In this document: positions 11,056 through 21,092 of the stretch, one piece after another
Layout of the letters: every line of letters begins with the position of its first letter
Position numbering within the stretch: position 1 is the first letter of the stretch
Assembly: GCA_022559845.1 (NCBI GenBank)
Contig: JAHNEJ010001085.1
Span: 86,647 to 150,646 of the forward strand
DNA length: 64,000 bases
Direction of reading: 5' to 3'
Source of the DNA: Amorphophallus konjac
Taxonomy: Eukaryota; Streptophyta; Magnoliopsida; Alismatales; Araceae
Notes under the pieces: model-generated
Told to the model about the DNA's origin: nothing
The model's input: the letters and a program-made list of their open reading frames with translations, nothing else
The model's database searches: none
Made by a program: the position numbers and the translations under genes

Positions 11056-11514
11056 TCACTCGGCGCCGTTGTTGACGTGAGGCCGGGCGTTATATTTGGG
11101 TGTGCAATTTTCGGTGTCCACAGAAGTCCCCACCTTAAACAACACAACTACGAGAGTAAGTAATATAAACAACAGCAACATTACTAGAATTATCAACAGG
11201 ACAACAACAATACAAGACAAGTTCGACATTTGTGTCCTCTGCTGTAGCAGTGATTGGTTCATTGCATGATAGGGTGACATAGGATTTGCAGGAGACGCAG
11301 GCATATGCCTTGTAATTACTTGGGACCCATCATCAATATGTGTATGCCCGTTGTTGTCACACCCATTTATAGCCTTGTGTGCATCCTCTACCGAGTGAAA
11401 ACCCTTGTAATGAGCCCCAGGATATCCATTGACCTGGACAAAACATTCCGGCCAGCTGTAATAAATACCGGGTTCTCGTCCATCCCACACTACATAGCAT
11501 TGGTATCTTCCCAT
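11056..11514 (-). CDS. RNase H1 N-terminal (viroplasmin-type) domain protein with C-terminal membrane segment
   Basis: The first 50 residues (MGRYQCYVVWDGREPGIYYS, then WPECFVQVNGYPGAHYKGF) are an RNase H1 N-terminal hybrid-binding domain, also called caulimovirus viroplasmin domain. This family binds RNA-DNA or double-stranded nucleic acid through the VVW-G--PGIY-SW motif. A low-complexity linker follows. Residues about 101-126 are one strongly hydrophobic helix, as in a tail-anchored protein. No RNase H catalytic domain is present. A likely splice acceptor (TTACTTGCAG) sits just upstream, so a 5' exon probably exists. The Tat/Ogre LTR interrupts the gene after residue 131, and the last 21 codons and the stop come from the LTR. 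The domain call is firm; the role in or beside the transposon is unknown. Confidence 0.7.
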   Translation of the reverse strand: MGRYQCYVVWDGREPGIYYSWPECFVQVNGYPGAHYKGFHSVEDAHKAINGCDNNGHTHIDDGSQVITRHMPASPANPMSPYHAMNQSLLQQRTQMSNLSCIVVVLLIILVMLLLFILLTLVVVLFKVGTSVDTENCTPKYNARPHVNNGAE

Positions 11515-11599
11515 TTTTCGACCTTCAATTGCCTGCAAGTAAGAGTTTATGAAACACAATAGGTGCGACTACGATATCATATGCGAAATTTGCGTGATA

Positions 11600-11805
11600 A
11601 GGACGGACTCCATAGGGTAAGCAAGTAGAAGGGGCATCAAGCAAGTTTAAAAGTACAACACATGATAAGGTCCACTCCATAGGATAAGCAAGTAGAAGGG
11701 GCAGGAAGTAAGTTTAAAAGTACAACACATGATAAGTTCCACTCCATGGGATAAGCAAGTAGAAGGGACAGCAAGTAAGTTTAAAATTACAACGCATGAT
11801 AAAGT
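11600..11805. repeat. Three-copy tandem repeat, period about 67 bp
   Basis: The unit containing ACTCCATAGGATAAGCAAG followed by GTACAACACATGATAAG recurs at about 11607, 11673 and 11741. It lies between the RNase H1-N ORF and the Myb C-terminal ORF, probably intronic or intergenic within the transposon. Confidence 0.8.
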
Positions 11806-11850
11806 GGGGCTGGGGAATAATAGCAAATAGTCCAAGTGCATGAATAACGT

Positions 11851-12423
11851 TTACATCATGTGAACTAGCACCCAGTCAATCCTGTCTTCTTCGTGCAGCT
11901 CCATAAATAATTTTCTATTTATTGGATCCTTGAATAAATCCATTGCTTTGAGGTAGATGTTCCGATCAAGGTTTGGATCTGCCTTCAGTATGTCGAAGCA
12001 TGCTCGCATGGAAGGGGTGTCATCGGCCATGTGGAGGGAAGATGTACGCTCCCGTCGTAAGAGCCTCACCAAGTCACTCCTATCCTGCATAGCCCCAGCA
12101 AACTTGTTTAATGCCTCATCTCCAAGCTTCTTTTGACGACTCTTCTTACCAGAGCTAACTGTGTTATTGGCCGGTGTAGAAGTTCCTTCACCCTCCGCAC
12201 CCCTACTCAAAGGAGGTGTGTTAAATGTAGGTCTTGAAGGTTGTGCGTATTGAGACACATTCAAAGCGTCAGTCATATTATCAAGCCCACCAACATCAAA
12301 TGCACCACCTAAAGCGGTCAAGAAATCATTTGCATGCACTTCCGTAGGTTGCGTGACTTGTCGGGGCCGTGAGGAGTCGACGTCCCACCCCCTTGCACAA
12401 CTTTTTCCACAAAGATAGTCCAT
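11851..12423 (-). CDS. Probable C-terminal part of the Harbinger-associated Myb/SANT-like protein
   Basis: This 190-residue ORF begins at an ATG and ends at TAA. Its final part (residues about 130-190) is helical with a terminal D-x-V-L-V-H-M. That is the layout of the C-terminal region of plant Myb/SANT-like (L10-interacting Myb-type) proteins, where a conserved helical block follows the DNA-binding domain. A basic stretch (KKSRQKK near residue 105) could be a nuclear signal. It lies 120 bp downstream of the Myb/SANT ORF on the same strand, separated by stops. It may be a further exon of the same gene or the result of a disrupted frame. I cannot fix the splice junction by eye. Confidence 0.55.
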   Translation of the reverse strand: MDYLCGKSCARGWDVDSSRPRQVTQPTEVHANDFLTALGGAFDVGGLDNMTDALNVSQYAQPSRPTFNTPPLSRGAEGEGTSTPANNTVSSGKKSRQKKLGDEALNKFAGAMQDRSDLVRLLRRERTSSLHMADDTPSMRACFDILKADPNLDRNIYLKAMDLFKDPINRKLFMELHEEDRIDWVLVHMM

Positions 12424-12546
12424 CTCACGTAGGAAGATAAATGGTTTACCTCTAATTAACCTGAACTCCGGTCGACTCTAAAATAAAGTAGGATTTGGAG
12501 ATGTCACTCAGTGAAAACAAATAGCCGAGGAATGTAGACTGGATAA

Positions 12547-13051
12547 TTATTCGCACAAGTCATAAAGTGCCTGAATTAATTCATCCCATGCCCCTTCATA
12601 TCCGGGAACAGGCACATTGTTCACACTGTCCCACCCCCATCCAGATTTGTTCCGCAACTCATCAACAATACCATAAATCTTTCTAATTGTCTTCCAACGA
12701 TTATTTAATTGGTGACGGTCGTAGTTTAGGTTACACGATCGATTAAATATCGGGACTATCTCAGCCCAACAATGAGGCTTGAACATACCAGAATTACAAT
12801 TATTCTTATCATATTGCTCGATCAATAATTGAAGGAGAACCCTATCTTGAGCCGTAGTCCAATTCTGCACACGGGCCTTAACTCTAGTGGAAGCAGATTC
12901 ATTTGGAATTGACCCTAATATTAGTAAATAAATCATAAAAAGTACTTTAGTTTCACACCAGGGTGGACAATTTACATGAATTACAAGAATAAGAAGTATG
13001 AAATAGCATTTGTGTAATGGGTTGCTGACGGAACTTACCAGAGGTAGCCAT
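12547..13051 (-). CDS. Myb/SANT-like DNA-binding protein (PIF/Harbinger ORF1 type)
   Basis: Two exons are supported. Exon 1 is 13039-13051 (ATG GCT ACC TCT G), with a consensus donor GTAAGT. Exon 2 is 12547-12914 after the acceptor AATATTAG, and the codon split across the junction stays in frame. The product would be 126 residues. Residues about 15-115 form a Myb/SANT-like domain: NWTTAQDRVLLQLLIEQ, then FKPHCWAEIVPIFN and LNNRWKTIRKIYGIVDEL, ending in YEGAWDELIQ. In PIF/Harbinger elements such proteins bind DNA and help bring transposase to the ends. Domesticated host relatives also exist. A TAA ends exon 2 soon after the domain, shorter than usual for the family, so splicing to the ORF at 11851-12423 is possible. 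Confidence 0.7.
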
Positions 13052-15600
13052 CCGAGATGTCCTCTTCCTCTTTAAGCTGGTTAAGTACCTATCGAGACAA
13101 AAAAACATTCAAAATTATATATGAGAATGTGAACACAGTAATGAGTTTTAATTTATATATTGTAAGCAACAGACGTACTTATATGACCCTCAAATAAACA
13201 GGCACATATCTTATAAAATCAGAAAATAGCTATAAACTGTCTGCCTATATGAAAAAGCAGCCAAGATAAGAAAAAAAGCAGATGTACATAAACAAAAAGG
13301 AAAAAATCATTGCCACTAAAATACAAAAGAAATGCAAGACACCAATCAAGCACATTAGAAAATGTATTCTGTTAACCTGGGTCTACTCGGATTTATATCA
13401 GAAAGATTTGGTAACAACAGAAACAGTCACCAACCTAATGTGACCCTCAACATTTTTGTAAGCAAACTACAACCCAAGTAAGCAACAAACTACAAACTAC
13501 AACATTAACTGTAAGTAGTAAACAAGTACAGGGCTGACCTTACTTAGTATGAAAAATCCTAATCGTCAACAGTAGTCGATTGGCCGATAGATACAAAGGC
13601 TCAATAGGTTTAAAAACAAACGCACATGCCAATATCCAAGGGTATCACATGAACTAATGCAAACTAATGATAAGCACAAAACTAAGAAACAATGAAGGAA
13701 CATAAGTACAAAAATAAAGATGTCAAAACAATGTACAATACATGCGACATCAGTGAAGACATTTTCTCTGAAAAATCTGGATCTACTATCATGAGTTTAA
13801 TCTTCCACAATACACTTAACTTGGAGTTATCCTTCTCAATGGAGCATGATCTGAACCATGTTGGGCATATCCAAACAACCTTATATCTACACTCTCTAAT
13901 CTTGTCATTGTGTTACCAGAATGTACTATATCATAGTGATTATAAGATATCAAACATCTGTGAAGTAAGCCTTTTCCCAGCACAGGGGCAAACGTATGAA
14001 ATTGGCATGAATAAGGTAATCTAAAGCTGCACTTAAGAAGCACGCTGATATTTTTAAGGTCCTAGATTGGTAAAGCTGTTCGAATAGAATGTTGTATAAA
14101 GAATAAACAAGAATGGCCATGGATCTGGGAGTTTCAATTATAAAGCAGTGAATGTATTACAAGTCAGAGTGTATAGCCTTCAACACAAATGCCCCATTCA
14201 AGCTAAATTGATATTTGCCTAATGCCGTTCCATGGAAAATACTATCGGTACTCCTCACCCAAAACCATAAAGCACTATTATCAATGCATGGATAAGCCAT
14301 GCTGGAGTTGACCTCTGGGAAAAGACGCATAAATTCATATAAAGGAAGAGAAGGTGGTAGGAGCGGAATCTGAGGACACAAAAAACCACATGGTAGTTCC
14401 ACAACCAACTTGAGTAAATCAATCAAAAAAGGAGTAACCAGGAGTTGAAGGCCATTATCCACAATGATTTGAGGGATCATACCGAGGTTCTAGTTGCGGG
14501 TTATTGAAAATCTGTTGCATAGGTGAACCAGCGCAAGGTAGTATCCGAACCAGATCATGGTAAAATGGAACCATCTTCAATAGGAGAGGGAAAGCACAGC
14601 AAGAAGAAAGGCATATGATATTACATGGCAGATTACGATTACCGGAGATCATACCGAGGTCTTACTTGCAGCTTTTCAAAATCAGATGCACAGGTGAATC
14701 AGCGCAGGGGAGTATGCGTACCAGAGCGTGGTACAATGGAACATCATATGCAGAGGTGAATCACAGCAAGAAGAATGGAATATGAAACTACAGCCCATGT
14801 CCTCCAGAAATAGTGAACGGGTTGTAAAAAGCACAACACAACAAGAAGAGACAAAGCAGTGCAGAATGAGTAAAAAAGATTCGCAGAAGAAGGAACCAGT
14901 GGCGGCAAGGGGCCGAGGAAGAGGCAGAAGAGACACAGTCCTTTGACGCCGGAGAAGCCACCGCGTCTGGCAAGGATGATGCGGATGGCATTGCGAAGAA
15001 GCCGAGGAGTTAAAATAGGGCAGCACCGAAGAACACTGTAGGCTCACAAGCGTCGGTCATACAGGGGTCGATTCAAACCCTCTCCGTAAAAGGTGGGTAC
15101 GGGGAGCAGAAAAAGTGGAAGGACGCCTACCCCAGCCACACGATCCGGGCGATTTCAGAAGATTGCAGAGGTGATTGGACGCAAGATTGCAGAGGGTTTT
15201 CGAACCGAGGCAGTGCCCGAGTAGTAATGGCGGTCGTTGACCGGCTCAATCGTGGAAGCAGCAGAGCGTGGGGGCGGAGCCTGCAATAGACGAGTAGCAT
15301 GGCGGGGAGGGCAACACGGCCAGATCGGGGCAGCGAAGGCCAAGGCGTCGAGGAGGGAAGAGGTAGCCGACGGCGGAGCAGGCGTTGCAGGCCGGATGAT
15401 GGTCGTATGTGTCGCAGGCGGTGGAGGGCGACATGGGAGACGCAGAGGTAGGGTTCGGAGGAGGAGGAGGACGAAGCAATTGAGTTACCTTTTGCAGCAC
15501 ACGGGTTAAGCGTATTCGACCGGCTCGGTAGAATAGGTTAACCAGAGTTAACGCGGAGACCGAGAAGGTTAGGGAGAATACCTAAAATGCTCTACCAAAT
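13052..15600. other. Non-coding interior of the Harbinger-like element, with a 172-bp tandem duplication
   Basis: No convincing coding sequence is seen; the ORFs present lack domain signatures and conflict between strands. A direct tandem duplication with period 172 bp starts at 14475 and 14647 (both begin GATCATACCGAGG). The block from 15060 to 15510 is GC-rich. The last 150 bp lead into the terminal inverted repeat. Confidence 0.6.
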
Positions 15601-15603
15601 TGA

Positions 15604-15659
15604 ATAGGAGAGAATACGGTGGGGTAACCCTCCGTATTCTCCTATCAAAGAGGCCCTAA
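15604..15659 (-). repeat. Right terminus of the Harbinger-like element with subterminal hairpin and TAA target site
   Basis: Minus-strand terminus GGGCCTCTTTG begins at 15656. Arms at 15604-15619 (ATAGGAGAGAATACGG) and 15632-15645 (CCGTATTCTCCTAT) pair with a small bulge. TAA at 15657-15659 is the likely target-site trinucleotide. Confidence 0.6.
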
Positions 15660-15700
15660 AAGGTTTGGTGCTCCGTTCCCGCCGGGATCTAATCTGATTG

Positions 15701-16084
15701 ATGGCTCCGGGGATGGCCGTGGCGTCTCGCAGCCGCCTCCAGCCGCTGGAGAAGGTGGTGGTGGTGGTGGTGCCGCCGCAGGGTGAGGAGGAGGAGGTGA
15801 GGAGGAGGAACAGGGAGCTGGAGGAGGAGCTACGGCGGAGCCGAGAGAGGGAGGAGGCGGCGCGGAGGGAGCTAGAGCGGACGCGGGAGCGGCTGCGGGT
15901 GGCGGAGGAGGCGGAGGAGCGGCTGTGCGCGCAGCTGGGGGACCTGGAGGCGGAGGCCGTGGGGAAGGCCCGCTCCTACCTGCTCTGGATCTAGTCCCTC
16001 ATGGACCAGCTCTCCCGTGCCCAGCCGCTCCACCACCAGGCCGCCGCTGCCCCCCCTCCGCGGCCGCTCGTAGGAGGAAATTAA
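15701..16084 (+). pseudogene. LSU: LSU (RESPONSE TO LOW SULFUR) gene copy A, nonsense-truncated
   Basis: LSU proteins are small plant coiled-coil proteins (about 90-130 residues) that accumulate under sulfur shortage and bind many partners. Here ATG 15701 opens MAPGMAVASRSRLQPLEK. A charged coiled coil follows (RRRNRELEEELRRSREREE), then the family signature AEEAEERLCAQLGDLEAEA and ARSYL. At 15992-15994 a TAG replaces the CAG present in copy B, directly before SLMDQLSRAQ. The original frame would run on to TAA at 16082-16084. The truncated product is 97 residues and lacks the C-terminal end of the coiled coil. The promoter is missing because the Harbinger-like element ends at 15656, inside the leader shared with copy C. 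Confidence 0.85.
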
Positions 16085-16138
16085 TGGATTCATAAATAAG
16101 TATGTAGTTATGAAATATTAAGCAAAGATTACGTACGA

Positions 16139-16500
16139 ATGGGAGTTGTTATGAGCGCCATGAACTCGGAGGAGGAAGATACGGACGAAAGGATGCATCT
16201 TTTTCTTCTCCTCCTTGTCAACCCCCCCCCCTTTTTTTTAAATTCTCATGTACAAACTGTTGGAGACTTTTTACTTGTTCTCCTTCTCTTCCTCTCTTTT
16301 TTTGATTGTAGCAAAACCCGGGTGATGGTGAGTTGAGAAGAAATCGAGTGTTTATATTGTGTGTGTGTTTTCTGATGCTTGGAACTTGGAAGAGTGGTGA
16401 TGGGAACTCTCGGAAAGATGTCATATTTTTCCTGACGTTGTTCTTGTCTTGATGCTTGGGCAGTGATGATTGCAGCTTGATGTTTTCCCAAAAGATGTAT
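16139..16500 (+). other. LSU downstream block, unit A (part 1)
   Basis: This non-coding stretch resembles 22830-23000 and 29320-29580: a pyrimidine-rich run, a CATGTACAAA-type motif, a GGTGATGGTGAG-type motif and TGATGCTTGGAAC. Part 2 of the same block is at 18885-19140, separated by the MITE and other insertions. The blocks look like ancient paralogous flanks of LSU copies. Confidence 0.5.
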
Positions 16501-16704
16501 TATTATTCTTCACGATGATGGTCTTCAAGGGTCACTTTGATAAAGGGATAAGTCTGACGAGAGTGAATTACTCGTCACTCCGTATGAGATGATTTATTAT
16601 CATTTGTTTTTTTAACTGAGATCAAAGTAGAGATAAATTTAAAAATTTTAAATTTAATCAAAAAATTAGATAAATCACTTGGAGCGGGTTAGGGGTGACC
16701 CACT

Positions 16705-17273
16705 TAGGGATGTCAATAGATCGGGTTCGACTCGGGTAGACCAATAACATACCCTATCCGTGAAAATTTTACTAATACCATACCCGGATAGTACCCTATT
16801 ATTTTTGCGAGTATGGATACAGGTATATCCGTCACGGGTATGGATATATCCGTGGATATCCGTATCCGTCCATAAAGCATGAGTCCACATTCACATCCAA
16901 AGAAATGTGAGATTTATGAGAATTAGAAAAAAAGAAATCCGGTCAATTCTTTCCTTTCTAAAGTAATTTTTATATTTTATAAAAACGTCCTTATAATTTT
17001 AGTAAGAAGTCTAAACTCACAAACTTAACAAGATGGGTAACGGATTGGGTTCATGTCAAAATCATAGGCCTAACATGCACAATAAGTTATTAAGAGCGGG
17101 TTCGGATCGGGTACGGGTTTGGGTGCACTAAATCTATACCCTATCCGAATATGAAACGAGTATTTTAAATGTATCCGAACCCGAATCTATATCCGTTTAT
17201 TCGGGTATTATCCGACCCATCACGAATCGGGTAATGCGGATAATCGAGTTTACGGGTATTTTTGACATCCCTA
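16705..17273. mobile_element. hAT-type MITE, about 569 bp
   Basis: Termini are TAGGGATGTCAA at 16705 and its complement TTGACATCCCTA ending at 17273. The flanking octamers GACCCACT and GATCCACC match at 6 of 8 positions, consistent with an aged 8-bp target-site duplication. The interior is rich in CGGGTA/ATCCG motifs and has no coding potential. Confidence 0.7.
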
Positions 17274-17279
17274 GATCCA

Positions 17280-18880
17280 CCCGTGCAACGTACCCGCCCC
17301 TTAACTCACTCCTTTATCAAAGTAATCATTTGACGATGTTCGGCGGTGACGATGGAAACTTGGTATGTTCCCCAAAGTCTCGTTTGTTGCAAGTGCGGTG
17401 GGTCTAGATAGACACTTCGGAATGCTTGAGACAAATTATTATGTAAATAAATAAGTGGAGTTTAGTTTCAAATGCATCATGTATCTGCATAAGATTGAAT
17501 TGGGAACAGGTTCGAAATAAAATTGTGAGCTTTGTTCACATCTAAATTTATGAAAATTTCATGAGTTTTTTTCCCCTTAACATAGGAGATAAACAGATCG
17601 ATCCAAACCCTGAATTGAAGTGTACACAATCAGATACTAATGTTAGGCAAGTTCCCTACCCCCTAAAGAACATGCTGTAAATGACCCAACTTATCTCATC
17701 ATTCTCGAGTTTATCCCTTGCGGTTACCTTAATGATAAGTTCCGTCTCTAGTGGTGTGCAGTTATATATCCTATGAGGACTATGCGGTTATCTCAATGAT
17801 AAGTCCTGTCTCTAGTGGTGTGCAGTTATCTATCGATTCTATCCTACGAGGACTCTTCTATGATCGGTTGAGGACTTCTCCCATAAAACATAGAGGTTGG
17901 TCTCCATGTCTCCTTAAATAAAGAAAAGAAACACATGCTTGTGGATGTCATCTCTGGTGCGCGTCTAGAGAGATTCGAAGATCTTTCCTCACGTCATTCA
18001 TCGTCTTCTGTTGCTGTCAGGTGGAGTGATTGGAGGACGAGTCTTCTCGTGGATAGTGTGTTGGTTTCGCCGATTCTTCCTGCCATAGCAGGAGGTACCT
18101 ATGTTTATTTGGGAACCCACGCCGTTTCAACAATATAGGCTTTTAGATTTGAGATTTATTTTATGGCTTTCAATGTATAAACTATTATTCAAATAATAAT
18201 TATATACTTATCACTTTTATATGTAGTTATGTACATATGTCGCTAAAAATGTTTACGTTAACAATGTGGCAATACACATTCGGCTGATTTTCATCTCTAA
18301 AAAATAGTGATAATTAATAAGGGTTTTTGATAGTGCATGTCTCGATTTTATTTTCTCCCCCACGTCAAAACTCACTTTACCTCCCGCCCTCCATTTTTTA
18401 TTTACTCTTACTTGGCCTCCTTAATTTGTCATACCATCTGGTTACACCTTTTCCAAAAATACATAGTAACACTTTAATATTAGTGTCCATAGGTGGTGAA
18501 ATGTTGTATATTGTGAATATAATTTATAAAATATATCAATATTATTTTAACATTTTAATATTTTAACACTTTAATATTTTGACGTTAAATGCTTATAATA
18601 TTTCAATACTTAATGTCTTTGTAAAAAAAAATAGAATCAGATAATAATTAACGTTACGATCGAGGAGAGATGAGGATGAGGAAAAAAATGGGTCTAGAAT
18701 AAAGTGAATTTGAAGAGGGTGAGAAAATAAATCTAGGACATGTTTAGGGGATTTTAATTAATTATTCTTAAAAATATAAGAATATTATTTTATGTTTTAT
18801 ATATATGTTAATTGCATTTTTATGACATCGTGTAGTTTATGGATAAATTAATAGATGTTGTTATTTTTTAACTTTAATAT
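17280..18880. other. AT-rich intergenic DNA, no gene recognised
   Basis: No ORF has domain features. A tandem duplication of about 67 bp lies at about 17715-17845 (units contain GATAAGT and CTGTCTCTAGTGGTGTGCAG). The rest is low-GC sequence. Confidence 0.6.
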
Positions 18881-18884
18881 GATA

Positions 18885-19140
18885 AGATGGCTCCGGTCCG
18901 GAGAGCGTTGGGAGTGGGTGGGATGTTCAGATGGGCGGCCGCATCGGTTCACATCAAACCGGTCGTATGTCGTATCATCAATCGGGGCCGTTGAGAATAT
19001 ACTGACGGGGATTGATGAAATTTGTTGTGAAAGACGAGACCGATGATGGTACGTTTGGGATCCGTTCTGTGAAAATCGATTTTGGGACCTGAGAACTGGG
19101 ATGAACCGGGGGGGATTTGAGTTCTTGATAACAGCAGGAT
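18885..19140 (+). other. LSU downstream block, unit A (part 2)
   Basis: Resembles 23450-23590 and 29960-30220: a GGATGG...CGTATCATCAATYGGG stretch followed by a GAAAATCGATTTTGGGA-type segment (GAAATCGAATTTTGGAA in unit D). Non-coding. Confidence 0.45.
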
Positions 19141-20880
19141 ATAATTAGAAAAAATAAAAATCTAAACATTCCGGGAAGACTTTATTTTCTCCTTTGGTCG
19201 ACAGTCCATATTTTTTATACTGAAGTTATCAATGTTATTGTTATTACTATGGAATAGAATTTTCTATGCATATCTGTCTTCACTGATATCTACATCGTTA
19301 AAGAAGTGGTGACCACCTCCTTAAATATTCTATGCCCTTCGACAAACTCTCCAATTTGTCCCTGTGTACAGGGGTCTCTCTCACCATTTCTTCGATGATG
19401 TAGATGTGAGTTAAAACACATGCGTGCATTGTAGATCACATCCCCACCGGTCCATCTAGTATCTGTGGGAACTTGGGGTGGGCGATCGATAGTGTGAACC
19501 CCACAATTACATTTCAACTGACTATTGAAGAATTACGTACCAAGTAATTTTTTAATATATGAAAAATGTGGAGACAAGAAAATGATCTTTCGAACTAAGT
19601 ATCACACTTTTAATACTTATTTGTTGGAAAAAGAACGTCCGACCATCCGTGGAAGCCTGCAAACACCAAAGAAACGACGTCAGAAGGAGCCCTGAGTGTT
19701 ATCTCAAGGGACAATCCTCCGATGTTTAAGTCAGAAATTTGAAGAACGAGAAATAGGAAGAGGGTGAAGAGAGTGAGAGAGTCGAGCGGCGATTGAGCAG
19801 GCCTGTCGTGATGAACGGGCTTCCGAATGAGTGCTCGCCGGGACCAGTAAGGGCTTGAGGAGAGCTCGTTGGGCTATGTGGTTGCTCGGAATACGATTGA
19901 AGCTCCGTTCTCAAGAATCTGCTCTCGAGGCTTGATTGTGCAACGTAGAGAGGAGTCTCTCTGTCTCTTCCAGTCTGTGTGTATGTATTTCTGCGCCTCC
20001 CTTTCGTGTCTAGCGAGAGATCCTTTTATAGGGGTTGTCCTGGCGATAAAGGCCTATCAATAGGGAAGTGCGTGAGTCGTGGGTAACGTCTCCCTGCGGT
20101 CATGGAGAGTTTCCCATTGGACGTCCGTTCCTCCAGAGTAGGGCGATCTTTAGGCGAACCTTACGACACCCGTGAGACGTGCTCGCCTTTACTAGAGTCG
20201 TGACTGATGATGGCGGGAGTAACGTTCGGTCCCCGGAGCGTTATCCGACATCCGATATGCCTGCGTTGATGCCCTTCGTGGGTTGACAAATCCAATGACT
20301 AGTCATGATGGGTCGTCCGTCGCAGGCCGTGAGCATCGAGGCCCCGTTATGCGCATTGTAGATCTTGGGCCGACGCGGGCCTGACGTAATGGGCCTTTCA
20401 TGGACCATACCGATTTTACCCTCCTCAAAAAGCTTAACTTTTTAAAATTATGTTGAGTTTATATATGTTTTACTTACATGTAAAATATTAAAATTATCAT
20501 AAGTAGTTGTCAAATATCATATATAATATTATTAACTAAAAATTTTAAGAATATCATTACATGACCCCGATGTTTATATTAACTTCAAATCTTTCTAGAC
20601 ATACTTGTGCAATATTCTAATCACTTAATAATATTTGTAAAAAAAATTATTAAAAAAGATGATATATATGACATTTGACAAACAAGAATAATAAATTAGT
20701 TATTTTCATGTGAGAAGGATATATATATAATCAACTCAAATAATTAATGTGATTTTTACATATATACCCCTCTAAATATATCTCTCATTTAGAATTATTG
20801 TCATGAATACTCTCTAAGTTTAAATGTTGCATTTATGTCTTTGTTGCAACCCTTGTTGATTTCATTCCGGTTAAGTTGAC
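19140..20880. other. Repeat-like DNA, possible solo-LTR remnant at about 19630-20420
   Basis: The GC-rich stretch from about 19630 to 20420 has an LTR-like feel (CTTTTATAGGGG near 20025, dispersed GTCCGAC motifs) and sits between AT-rich flanks. I could not find convincing LTR termini or target-site copies. No gene is seen. Confidence 0.3.
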
Positions 20881-21024
20881 GAGTCTACCCTTGATTAGTC
20901 ATCCTCTCTCTCTCTCTCCAAGGGGGAGGCTACCCGTGCCTCCTTGTCGACGTCCAGCGGTCGCAGGTGACAGTGGCAGAGAGAGGGTTCGATCTTGAGA
21001 TGGAGGGGGCGGAGGTGTTTCGCC

Positions 21025-21092
21025 CGGGGGGGGGGGGGGGGGGGGTCTGCGTGGGGATGCCGGGCAGTGGGGGGGGGGGGGGGGGGGGGGGG
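21025..21092. repeat. Two poly-G tracts at the edge of the fibrillin-segment duplication
   Basis: Runs of about 17 G (from about 21028) and 22 or more G (21070-21092) flank a short GC-rich spacer. The second run ends exactly where the duplicated fibrillin segment begins at 21093. Homopolymers this long are also prone to assembly error. Confidence 0.8.

Larger units (their letters stand above)
1..11122 (-). mobile_element. Tat/Ogre-type Ty3/gypsy retrotransposon, 5' portion (continues past the window start)
   Basis: Read on the minus strand, the order is long LTR (11122 to 6564), primer-binding site, an extra ORF, gag, aspartic protease, then a second gag-like segment running off the left edge. 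The very long LTR, the ORF before gag and the gag/protease type fit the Tat/Ogre group of plant Ty3/gypsy elements. Reverse transcriptase, RNase H and integrase are not seen and would lie left of position 1, so the lineage call rests on gag-protease and architecture. The right LTR end abuts Harbinger-like DNA; a likely target-site copy starts with GAAGT at 11123, but the other flank is outside the window. Coding frames are broken in several places, so this copy is probably defective. Confidence 0.85.
6564..11122 (-). repeat. Long terminal repeat (5' LTR of the Tat/Ogre-type element)
   Basis: On the plus strand the LTR opens with TGTGGAC at 6564 and closes with GTCCACA at 11122. These are inverted termini bounded by TG...CA, and the primer-binding site lies 4 bases inside. 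Length is 4559 bp, within the multi-kilobase range known for Ogre-like LTRs. It contains four tandem arrays: a CCGCTGAAGG-core family at about 7470-7705, 8600-8925, 9385-9515 and 10425-10860, and a 20-22 bp AAAGTCTRTACATTG family at 7719-8580. The second LTR is outside the window, so LTR divergence cannot be measured. Confidence 0.85.
11123..15656 (-). mobile_element. PIF/Harbinger-like DNA transposon (left part lost to the Tat/Ogre insertion or outside the window)
   Basis: The evidence is a Myb/SANT-like ORF of the kind paired with PIF/Harbinger transposases, plus a right terminus reading GGGCCTCTTTG on the minus strand at 15656. The terminus is followed by a TAA trinucleotide, the usual 3-bp target site for this superfamily. 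Just inside the end lies an imperfect inverted repeat (15604-15619 with 15632-15645). No DDE transposase was recognised, so this may be a non-autonomous derivative or the transposase may lie left of the window. The left terminus is not visible. The Tat/Ogre LTR is inserted at 11122. Confidence 0.55.

Noticed and set aside
15872..16093. Minus-strand frame opposite LSU copy A (also at 22341-22565)
   Set aside because: It is the antisense shadow of the LSU coiled-coil codons.
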